From positions 1 through 13,579 of the forward strand of contig JAOUIM010000047.1 of the NCBI GenBank assembly GCA_029884035.1: a stretch of DNA of 13,579 nucleotides, given 5' to 3'. The position numbers and the translations under genes are program-made. The notes below the pieces were generated by a model. The model saw only the letters and a list, made by a program, of their open reading frames with translations. It was not told the DNA's origin and ran no database searches. This document shows, piece after piece, positions 7,165 through 13,235 of the stretch (positions are counted from its first letter, which is position 1; each line of letters begins with the position of its first letter). Source of the DNA: Aquincola sp. (GTDB taxonomy: Bacteria; Pseudomonadota; Gammaproteobacteria; Burkholderiales; Burkholderiaceae_C).

Positions 7165-8415
7165 ATGAAAGCGGTCATCTGGCTCGTCTTGCTGGCCACG
7201 GCGGCCGTCGTCGTGGCCACCACGTTCGGCCGCAACGATGGGCTGGTCAGCCTGTACTGGAGCGGTTGGCGTGTCGACCTGTCGCTCAACCTGTTCGTGA
7301 TCGGCGTCGTGCTGGCGTGCCTGGCGCTGATGATCGCGCTGCGTGCGCTGCAGGCGCTGCTGACACTGCCGCAGCGCGCACACGAGTGGCGCATGCTCAG
7401 GCGCGAGCGTGCCGCGCAGGGCGCGCTGCGCGAATCGCTGGCTGAATACTTCGGTGCGCGTTACAGCCGTGCATACAAAGCCGCGCTGCGCGCGGTGGCG
7501 ATCCACGAGGCCACACCCAACCTCCCCGACGCCCTTTCGACGCGCGCGTTGTCGCACCTCGTCGCCGGAGCCAGCCTTCATCGCCTGCAGGACCGGCCCC
7601 AGCGCGACCGCCAGTTCGACAAGCTCAGGCATCTTCAACGCAAGGGGGGCGCCGGCGCGCGCGCGGTCGACGACGGCGCGGCACTGCTGGCCAGCGAATG
7701 GGCGGTCGATGACCGCGACCCCGCGCGTGCGCTGGCGCTGCTGGCCGCACTGCCGCCCGGTGTGGCGCGGCGCACGCAGGCCCTGCGCCTGAAACTGCAG
7801 GCACAGCGAATGGCCGGCGAGCCAGTGGCGGCGCTTCACACGGCACGCCTTCTGGCCAAGCACCAGGCGTTCTCGCCCGCGGCGGCGCAGAGCCTGCTGC
7901 GTTCGCTGGCCAGCGAAACGCTCGACGCGGCGCGCGACGCCGAACAGCTCGAACGCGCTTGGCAGCAGCTCGACGCGGTCGACCAGTCAGACCCCTTCAT
8001 TGCCGCGCGCGCGGCGCGCCGTGCGGTGGCGCTTGGTGCACCGCAGCGCGCCCGCGACTGGCTGCTGCCGTCCTGGGAGCGCCTGGCCGAGCTCGGGCGC
8101 GACGAGCGCGAATCGGTGTCCCTGACGCTGGCGCGCAGCCTCGACGGGCTCGGACCCGACTGGTTGCCACGTTTGCAGGCGGCCGAACTCGCACTGCCCC
8201 ACGACCCGGCCGTGCAGGCAGCGGTGGGCTGTGCCTATGCCGAGCGCCAGCTCTGGGGCAAGGCGCGCGGGCCCCTCGAGCGCGCGGCCCGCGCGACCAC
8301 CTTGCCGCCGCAGGCGCGGCGCGACTGCTGGGTGCGCCTGGCGGCGCTGGCACGTGCCGAGGGCGACGACGCGCGTGCGCAGCGCTGCGACCGCGAGGCC
8401 GCTGCCATCGCCTGA
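7165..8415 (+). CDS. hemY: HemY-family inner-membrane TPR protein
   Basis: 416-residue protein of the HemY N-domain family. It is not the unrelated protoporphyrinogen oxidase that shares the name. Its biochemical function is not established, but it is commonly encoded with hemX and hemD. Visible: membrane helix 1 (about 2-20), the family-typical periplasmic loop GLVSLYWSGWRVDLSLN (26-42), membrane helix 2 (about 43-65), then a long soluble, alpha-helical, alanine-rich part with TPR-like repeats, clearest at about 345-412 (AVGCAYAERQLWGKARGPLERAA). The ATG at 7165 is preferred over an in-frame GTG at 7102 because it begins directly with the family's hydrophobic N-terminus; the Shine-Dalgarno is weak. 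The 97-base gap after hemX shows only a weak 5-bp hairpin (7101-7118) and no clear promoter, so it probably belongs to the hem operon. It ends 7 bases from the convergent argE. Confidence 0.9.
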   Translation: MKAVIWLVLLATAAVVVATTFGRNDGLVSLYWSGWRVDLSLNLFVIGVVLACLALMIALRALQALLTLPQRAHEWRMLRRERAAQGALRESLAEYFGARYSRAYKAALRAVAIHEATPNLPDALSTRALSHLVAGASLHRLQDRPQRDRQFDKLRHLQRKGGAGARAVDDGAALLASEWAVDDRDPARALALLAALPPGVARRTQALRLKLQAQRMAGEPVAALHTARLLAKHQAFSPAAAQSLLRSLASETLDAARDAEQLERAWQQLDAVDQSDPFIAARAARRAVALGAPQRARDWLLPSWERLAELGRDERESVSLTLARSLDGLGPDWLPRLQAAELALPHDPAVQAAVGCAYAERQLWGKARGPLERAARATTLPPQARRDCWVRLAALARAEGDDARAQRCDREAAAIA

Positions 8416-8422
8416 ACCCGCG

Positions 8423-9595
8423 TCAGATCGCGTTGCGGTCCGTGGCCAGCGTGTGCAGGAACGCCTCGCAGCGCGCCAGCTGAACCAGGCTCACGTACTC
8501 GTCGGGTTGATGCGCCTGGTCGACGAAGCCCGGACCGCAGACAACGGTGGAAATCCCGGCGCGCTGGAACAGGCCAGCCTCGGTGCCGAAGGCCACGAGC
8601 GTGGTGCCTCGGGTACCGGCCAGGCGTTGCGCGAGCGCGGCGGCGGGTTCGTCGGCACGCGCCAGGAAGTCGGGCACCGCGCAGATCACGTCGAAACGAA
8701 ATCCGGTGGAAGGATCGACCGCCTTCATCGCCGGCTCCAGCACCGACACGTGCTCGAGCACGCGCTGCTGCATCGCCATCGCGTCGTGGCCCGGCAGGTT
8801 GCGGAACTCGTAGTGGAAGACGCAATCCTCGGGCACGATGTTGTCGGCGATGCCACCCGAGACCACGCCCACGCTCGCGGTGGTGAAGGGCACGTCGAAT
8901 CCCTCGTCGCGCGGTCCGCGCTCGCGCCAGCCTTCGGCCATGTCGGCGATTCGTGCGATCAGGCGCGCGCCCGCCTCGATCGCGTTGACCGAGCGCGGGG
9001 TGAGCGAGGAGTGCGCGGGCTTGCCCTTGACGCAGCAGCGCCAGCGGTACACACCCTTGTGCGCGACCGCCGGCACCATGCCGGTGGGCTCGCCGATGAT
9101 GCACAGGCGTGGCGCGACACCCGCGTCGCGAAGGTCGGCGATCAAGTGCCGCACGCCGAAGCAGCCGACCTCCTCGTCGAAGCTGAATGCGTAGTGGATG
9201 GCGAACGGCAGGTCGGCAGACAGAAACCGTTCGGTCTGCGCAACGACCAGGCCGATGAAGGCCTTCATGTCGGCGCTGCCGCGGCCATACAGGCGTTCGC
9301 CCGCGACGTCGGCGGCGAGCGGGTCACGCGTCCACGCCTGGCCGTCCCAGGGCACGGTGTCGGTATGGCCAGACAGGATCACGCCTGCGGGCTTGTGCGG
9401 GCCGATCGTCGCAAACAGGTTGGCCTTTCGGCGCGTCTCGTCATATGTCAGGCGCAGCGCAACGCCGAGCTCGCGCAGATGATCTGCAATGCACTCGATC
9501 AGGACGAGGTTCGACTCGCGGCTGACTGTGTTCAGGCGCACCAGGCGCTGCGCCCAGGTGAGCGCGGCAGGCGATGGGCGGGTCTCGCGGGTCAC
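8423..9595 (-). CDS. argE: acetylornithine deacetylase (M20 metallohydrolase)
   Basis: 390-residue cytoplasmic enzyme that hydrolyses N-acetylornithine to ornithine and acetate in linear arginine biosynthesis. It is an M20-family di-zinc hydrolase, and its metal and catalytic residues fit the family pattern: H77 and D79 (SGHTDTVPW), D109 (GRGSADMK), E141 and E142 (FDEEVGCFG), E169 (GEPT), H195 (KGKPAHSS, dimer interface) and H362 (AHQPDEYV). Length is close to the E. coli enzyme. The GTG at 9595 is the only start that gives a complete N-terminus; no Shine-Dalgarno is evident. The start is only 37 bases from the divergent tRNA-Arg gene, so its promoter must overlap that of the tRNA or lie antisense within it. 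No ARG box was recognised. A related M20 deacylase is possible, but ArgE fits best. Confidence 0.94.
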   Translation of the reverse strand: MTRETRPSPAALTWAQRLVRLNTVSRESNLVLIECIADHLRELGVALRLTYDETRRKANLFATIGPHKPAGVILSGHTDTVPWDGQAWTRDPLAADVAGERLYGRGSADMKAFIGLVVAQTERFLSADLPFAIHYAFSFDEEVGCFGVRHLIADLRDAGVAPRLCIIGEPTGMVPAVAHKGVYRWRCCVKGKPAHSSLTPRSVNAIEAGARLIARIADMAEGWRERGPRDEGFDVPFTTASVGVVSGGIADNIVPEDCVFHYEFRNLPGHDAMAMQQRVLEHVSVLEPAMKAVDPSTGFRFDVICAVPDFLARADEPAAALAQRLAGTRGTTLVAFGTEAGLFQRAGISTVVCGPGFVDQAHQPDEYVSLVQLARCEAFLHTLATDRNAI

Positions 9596-9612
9596 GTCGA
9601 GAATGTAGCGCC

Positions 9613-9621
9613 TGCTATACT
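9613..9621 (+). promoter_or_regulatory. extended -10 promoter for tRNA-Arg
   Basis: TGC-TATACT is an extended -10 element (TGn plus 5/6 match to TATAAT) ending 11 bases before the mature tRNA 5' end. No recognisable -35 is found at 16-18 bp. The following stretch is GC-rich, as is common for growth-rate-controlled stable RNA promoters. The reverse strand of the same site reads TATAGC, a possible weak -10 for argE. Confidence 0.55.
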
Positions 9622-9632
9622 TTCGCCCCTTC

Positions 9633-9709
9633 GCGGCTGTAGCTCAGTTGGATAGAGTACTTGGCTACGAACCAAGGGGTCGTGGGTTCGAATCCTGCCA
9701 GCCGCGCCA
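9633..9709 (+). tRNA. tRNA-Arg, anticodon ACG
   Basis: A complete 77-base cloverleaf can be drawn. The 7-bp acceptor stem is GCGGCTG (9633-9639) with CAGCCGC (9699-9705), followed by discriminator G and encoded CCA (9707-9709). The D stem is GCTC/GAGT with a 9-base loop. The anticodon stem CTTGG/CCAAG encloses loop CTACGAA, with anticodon ACG at 9667-9669. A 5-base variable loop and T arm with loop TTCGAAT follow. The T stem contains two adjacent G-U pairs (9683-9697 and 9684-9696). A34 is expected to be converted to inosine by TadA, reading CGU, CGC and CGA. The gene lies between divergent argE and co-oriented greB. Confidence 0.98.
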
Positions 9710-9719
9710 GACCAGAAAC

Positions 9720-9760
9720 ACAACGGGTGACGTGATCTTCGCGTCGCCCGTTGTCCTTTG
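9720..9760 (+). terminator. hairpin downstream of tRNA-Arg, probable weak terminator
   Basis: ACAACGGGTGACG (9720-9732) pairs with CGTCGCCCGTTGT (9742-9754) over 13 bp with one G-U pair and a 9-base loop. Only a short CCTTTG follows rather than a long T-run, so termination may be incomplete and greB could be partly served by read-through from the tRNA. Confidence 0.6.
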
Positions 9761-9778
9761 TGGTGCTCACAAGCGCAC

Positions 9779-10345
9779 ATGAACAAGGCCTTCACCAGGG
9801 AAAGCGACGGCGACGACAGTGACGACGATGGCTCGTCGGCGCTCCCGCCGCTGCCCGCGGGCGCGAAGAACTACATCACGCCGGCCGGCTATGCGCGGCT
9901 GCGCGCCGAGCTGCTCGCGCTGCTCGATGTCGAGCGGCCGAAGGTCGTCGAGACCGTATCTTGGGCGGCCAAGAACGGCGACCGTTCGGAGAACGGCGAT
10001 TACCTGTACGGCAAGAAGCGGCTGCGCGAGATCGACCGCCGCATCCGCTTCCTGACCAAGCGGCTGGACATCGCCGAGGTGGCCGACCCGTCGCTGCATC
10101 ATGGCAGTGACCAGGTCTTCTTCGGCGCAACGGTCACCTACGCCGACGAGGCAGGCGAGCAACGCACGATCACGATCAAGGGCATCGACGAGGCTGACAA
10201 CCTGGCCGCCGAGGTCAGCTGGGTCGCGCCGATCGCGCGCGCGCTGCTCAAGGCACACGAAGGCGACGAGGTCACGCTCGTGACGCCCAAGGGGCCGCAG
10301 CGCATTGAAGTGCTCGAGGTCCGCTATCCGGCGCCCGAAGGCTGA
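9779..10345 (+). CDS. greB: transcript cleavage factor GreB
   Basis: 188-residue factor that enters the secondary channel of RNA polymerase and stimulates cleavage of backtracked RNA. The N-terminal coiled coil (about 30-105) carries the acidic tip NGDRSEN with catalytic D68 and E71, matching D41 and E44 of E. coli GreB. The C-terminal FKBP-like domain (about 110-185) shows DQVFFGATVTY, IKGIDEAD, VSWVAPIARALLKAHEGDEV and IEVLEVRYP. A very acidic N-terminal extension (SDGDDSDDDGSS) is longer than in E. coli and resembles other betaproteobacterial GreB proteins. The ATG at 9779 gives the conserved MNKAF start; there is no clear Shine-Dalgarno, and a small 5-bp hairpin (9758-9772) lies just before it. 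No separate promoter was recognised. The last 22 bases overlap the 3' end of the opposite-strand response regulator. Confidence 0.96.
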   Translation: MNKAFTRESDGDDSDDDGSSALPPLPAGAKNYITPAGYARLRAELLALLDVERPKVVETVSWAAKNGDRSENGDYLYGKKRLREIDRRIRFLTKRLDIAEVADPSLHHGSDQVFFGATVTYADEAGEQRTITIKGIDEADNLAAEVSWVAPIARALLKAHEGDEVTLVTPKGPQRIEVLEVRYPAPEG

Positions 10346-10992
10346 CCGGCTCCGCGCAGCAGATTGGCCAGCTCGACCGCCGAGCCGACGCGCATCTTGT
10401 CGAACACGCGCGCGCGGTGCACTTCCACCGTGCGCACACTGATGCCCAGCGCGTCGGCGATCAGTTTGTTCGGCCGTCCCTCGATCACCAGTCGCATCAC
10501 CTCTCGCTCGCGCTCGGTGAGTTCGGCGAGGGCATGCTCGACGATCTCGCGCGCGCGCCCGGACTCGAGCTCGGCACGGCTTGCGTCGAGCGCCTGCTCG
10601 ATGCGATCGACCAGCGCATTGTCCGAGAAAGGTTTCTCGACGAAGTCGAACGCACCGCGCTTGACCGCCGACACCGCGGTGGGCACGTCGCCGTGGCCGG
10701 TGAGGAAGATCACCGGCAGTGTCGCGACGAGGCCGCGTTCGACCAGGCGATCGAACAGTGCCAGGCCGCTCAGCCCGGGCATGCGCACATCCAGCAACAG
10801 GCAGGACGGCGCCTGCGGCCAACGCGAACCACGCGATGCCTGCTGGCGGTCGACGAAGGCCTCGAACGCCTCGGCGCTGGCGAAACCCTCCGACAGCAGC
10901 CGGCGCGACCGCAGCAACCAAGCCAGGGCGTCGCGCAACACCTCCTCGTCGTCGACGAGGTAGACCATCGGCAGGCCGAGCGGCGCGCTCAT
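10324..10992 (-). CDS. FixJ/DctR-type response regulator (receiver plus LuxR HTH)
   Basis: 222-residue DNA-binding response regulator. The receiver domain (about 8-125) has D14-D15, phospho-acceptor D68 (LLLDVRMPG), T98 (FLTGHGDVPTAV) and K120 (FVEKPF); GHGDVPTAVxAVKxGAFDFxEKPF is the hallmark of the FixJ/NtrC-like receiver group. A LuxR-type helix-turn-helix spans about 158-212 (LTEREREVMRLVIEG, KLIADALGISVRTVEVHR). The ATG at 10992 is preferred over an upstream in-frame ATG at 11127, which would add 45 low-complexity residues overlapping the kinase gene. It lies 64 bases after the kinase gene and is presumably co-transcribed with it. The architecture equals Rhodobacter DctR and FixJ. C4-dicarboxylate control is inferred from the partner kinase and the neighbouring malic enzyme. 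Its TAG stop lies within the greB coding region. Confidence 0.94.
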   Translation of the reverse strand: MSAPLGLPMVYLVDDEEVLRDALAWLLRSRRLLSEGFASAEAFEAFVDRQQASRGSRWPQAPSCLLLDVRMPGLSGLALFDRLVERGLVATLPVIFLTGHGDVPTAVSAVKRGAFDFVEKPFSDNALVDRIEQALDASRAELESGRAREIVEHALAELTEREREVMRLVIEGRPNKLIADALGISVRTVEVHRARVFDKMRVGSAVELANLLRGAGQPSGAG

Positions 10993-11056
10993 GGCCGCAG
11001 TATGGTCCGGCTTGCGCGGCGCTGCCAGCGGGGGGCCGGCTCGCCGAACGCAGGCA

Positions 11057-13111
11057 TCACGCGGCCCGCAAAGTGAACCGGAACGTCGTGCCCTTGCCGC
11101 TGCAGTCGAAATCGAGCGCACCGCCATGCTGCTCGACCACGGTGCGGCACAGCGACAGGCCCAGCCCCATGCCTTCGCTGCGGGTCGTGAAGAACGGTGT
11201 GAACAACCGTGCCGCCACGTCTGGCTGGATGCCGGGTCCCGCGTCGCGCACGGTGAACTCGACCCAGTCGTCCCTGCCTTGTCCGGCGATCGGGCGCACG
11301 CCCACGCGCAGCAACCGGGCGTCGGTCGCGGTGTCGTCGGTCTCCATCGCCTGGATGCCGTTGCGCGTGAGGTTGAGCAGCACCTGTTCGATCATCGTGC
11401 GATCGGCCCGGACGCGCGGCGCGGGCGTCGGGCAGTCGACCTCGACGCGCGTGCCGCTCTTGTGCGCCTGCAGGCGGACCAGCGGCAGCACGGCGTCGAT
11501 CAGGACTGCTACCGATATGGCTTCATGCGCCTGTTCCCGCCGGCGCACGAAGTCATGCACGCTCTTGATCGTGCGGCCAGCGCGCTCGGCCTGTTCGGCG
11601 ATGCGCGACAGGGCCTGGCGCAGCATCGCGCGGTCTGCGGCCACCAGCTCGGTGCCCTCCGGTGCGCCGACCGGGTCGAGCAGGTTGAGTGAGCCACTCG
11701 CGTAGCTCGAGATCGCCGCCAGCGGCTGATTCAGTTCGTGGCTGAGCAGCGATGCCATCTCGCCGACGGTGGCCAGGCGCGCGGTGGCCTGCAGGCGCTC
11801 CTGCTGCTGGCGCGACATGTCCTCGATCCGGCGTTGCTCGGACAAGTCGACCGTGGCGCTCATCCAGCCCGTGTGCCGGCCCTGGGTGTCGACCAGCGGG
11901 GCCTCGTACAGCAACACCGGGAACCGCTCGCCGTTCTTGCGCATGAAGACCGTCTCGTAACCCACCTGGGCGGGGCCGTTGCCGGCTGCCGCCGGCGCCG
12001 CCACCGTGCCCAAGCGCTCGGCCTGCCGCCGCATGTAGTCGTCGACCCGTTCCGGTGGCCAGTAGGGCGGGTGCGCAGCGGCAAGCAGCTCGTCGGGCGC
12101 AAAACCGACCATGCGGCAGAACGCCGGGTTGACGTAGGTGATCCGGCCCGCGAGGTCACGCGCCCGCAGCCCCGTGACCAGTGAGTCCTCCATGGCCTTG
12201 CGGAAGGCGAGCGCTTCGCCCAGGCGCTCTTCGGCTTCAGCGCGTCGCCGCACGTCGCGCGCGAGCAGCAGCACCAGCGCCATCAGTCCGAGCGACAGTC
12301 CGAACACCAGGGCGACGCTGAGGTTGGGAATCAGGTGCGGCCGGCCCTCGGCGCTCGCGGCGCGCAGCAGCAAGCCGACGCCGGGCAGGTCTACCACGCG
12401 TTCGGCGTGGTAGACGCCCGCGCTGCGAACCGAGCCGGCGCGAGCGAGACGCGTGCCGTCACCTTCGACGAACGACAGTTCGTGCGTGCGCGTGCTGTCC
12501 GCGACCAAGGCCGCGTCCAGCACCTCCGGCAGCGACAGCACCGCGATCATGCTGCCCCCGCCGGGCGCGGCCAGCGGGATGCACAGGTCGAGCGCCTCGA
12601 GGCCGGTGCCGCCGGCCAGCAGCGTGTAGTAGCTGCGCGAGAACGACGGTGCGCCGCTTCGGCGCGCACCCGCGCAGGCGGCCTCGGCGTCGATGCTCTG
12701 CAACTCGCGCGGCAACTGGTCGAACAGGCCGCTCGCGTAGGGCGCCTGAACCGCGTCGACGACGAGAAACGCCGCATCGCGCCTTTCGACGCGCAAGACT
12801 TCGCGCCGCTGGCGCATCAGCTCGGCGGCATCCTGGTGCCATGAGTCGCCCGCGCGGTCGGACCAGACCAGCAGTTGCAGGCTTTGCAGGGTGCGCGACA
12901 GGATCTGGCGTGCCGCGTCGGCGGCGCCGGCTGCCACGGCCTCGGTCCGGTCCTGCGCGCGCGAACTCTCGTAATTCAGAACGAGGAACAGCAGCAGGGC
13001 CTGCGCGACCGTCAGCAGCGCGATCAGCAGCCCCCACAACAGGGCCCGGCGCCAGCGCGGGCGCCCCGACGTCGACGCAAGATCGGCGGCGGGCTGCGGC
13101 GCCTTGGTCAT
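11057..13111 (-). CDS. PAS-containing membrane histidine kinase, DctS-like
   Basis: 684-residue inner-membrane sensor kinase, partner of the downstream FixJ-type regulator. Order: short basic cytoplasmic tail, membrane helix 1 (about 22-46), periplasmic sensor region of roughly 215 residues (47-261), membrane helix 2 (about 262-285), a short coiled coil, and a PAS domain (about 305-425, LRARDLAGRITYVNPAFCRMVG). Then come HisKA with phospho-acceptor H458 (LSHELNQPLAAI) and HATPase_c with N-box LLNLTRNGIQAM (578-589), G1 DAGPG (623-627) and G2 GMGLGLSL (647-654). The sensor region has two cysteines (C146, C177) that could form a disulfide. The HELNQPL H-box groups it with DctB/DctS/FixL-type kinases. 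The PAS domain lacks an obvious heme-binding FixL signature. It is divergent from maeB, which fits a C4-dicarboxylate signal, but the ligand is not shown by sequence. Confidence 0.94.
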   Translation of the reverse strand: MTKAPQPAADLASTSGRPRWRRALLWGLLIALLTVAQALLLFLVLNYESSRAQDRTEAVAAGAADAARQILSRTLQSLQLLVWSDRAGDSWHQDAAELMRQRREVLRVERRDAAFLVVDAVQAPYASGLFDQLPRELQSIDAEAACAGARRSGAPSFSRSYYTLLAGGTGLEALDLCIPLAAPGGGSMIAVLSLPEVLDAALVADSTRTHELSFVEGDGTRLARAGSVRSAGVYHAERVVDLPGVGLLLRAASAEGRPHLIPNLSVALVFGLSLGLMALVLLLARDVRRRAEAEERLGEALAFRKAMEDSLVTGLRARDLAGRITYVNPAFCRMVGFAPDELLAAAHPPYWPPERVDDYMRRQAERLGTVAAPAAAGNGPAQVGYETVFMRKNGERFPVLLYEAPLVDTQGRHTGWMSATVDLSEQRRIEDMSRQQQERLQATARLATVGEMASLLSHELNQPLAAISSYASGSLNLLDPVGAPEGTELVAADRAMLRQALSRIAEQAERAGRTIKSVHDFVRRREQAHEAISVAVLIDAVLPLVRLQAHKSGTRVEVDCPTPAPRVRADRTMIEQVLLNLTRNGIQAMETDDTATDARLLRVGVRPIAGQGRDDWVEFTVRDAGPGIQPDVAARLFTPFFTTRSEGMGLGLSLCRTVVEQHGGALDFDCSGKGTTFRFTLRAA
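12389..12415. repeat. perfect 11-bp inverted repeat inside the kinase gene
   Basis: GTCTACCACGC (12389-12399) and GCGTGGTAGAC (12405-12415) are exact reverse complements with a 5-base spacer. The repeat lies in codons 233-241 of the sensor region (VYHAERVVD). It would fold as a stable hairpin in kinase mRNA. There is no adjacent T-run. Function is unknown. Confidence 0.7.
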
Positions 13112-13126
13112 GGTCGCCCACAGTAT

Positions 13127-13155
13127 TGCGTAGTTGCAAGCAAATGCGATACGCA
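13127..13155. promoter_or_regulatory. palindrome cluster between kinase and maeB, candidate operator
   Basis: Within the 124-base divergent gap, an AT-richer segment contains TGCGTA (13127-13132) mirrored by TACGCA (13150-13155), plus TTGC-AA-GCAA (13134-13143) and TGCG-ATA-CGCA (13145-13155). Such nested symmetry is typical of dimeric regulator sites. No convincing sigma-70 promoter could be fixed for either gene. Binding by the FixJ-type regulator is a guess from position. Confidence 0.4.
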
Positions 13156-13185
13156 GTTTCGCGCATGGGTCCGTTCAACCCGGGC

Positions 13186-13235
13186 GGCGCGATCGAACGT
13201 ACCATCGCTCACCCCCTCGTTGCCCCGATCGCGCC
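13186..13235 (+). promoter_or_regulatory. 10-bp inverted repeat ending at the maeB start codon
   Basis: GGCGCGATCG (13186-13195) and CGATCGCGCC (13226-13235) are perfect reverse complements separated by 30 bases. The right arm ends at the base just before the maeB ATG, and no Shine-Dalgarno is present. If transcribed, the RNA would place the translation start at the foot of a GC-rich stem. The pairing is seen directly; translational control is inference. Confidence 0.5.

Noticed and set aside
8002..8015. 14-bp GC-only palindrome in hemY
   Set aside because: It is a run of alternating GC in Ala/Arg codons with no loop or spacing; expected in DNA of this composition.
8231..9655. 474-codon plus-strand frame opposite argE
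   Set aside because: ArgE on the minus strand has the complete M20 metal-binding set; the opposite frame has no recognisable motif and runs into the tRNA.
9633..9709. tRNA-Arg as an integration site of a mobile element
   Set aside because: No integrase, direct repeat of the tRNA 3' end or foreign-looking genes are found on either side; argE and greB are ordinary core genes.
10993..11127. Longer start for the FixJ-type regulator
   Set aside because: It would add 45 residues of Arg/Ala-rich sequence overlapping the kinase gene; the receiver fold begins right after the ATG at 10992.
10719..11705. 328-codon plus-strand frame opposite the regulator/kinase junction
   Set aside because: Ser/Arg/Thr-rich shadow translation; both minus-strand genes are motif-complete.
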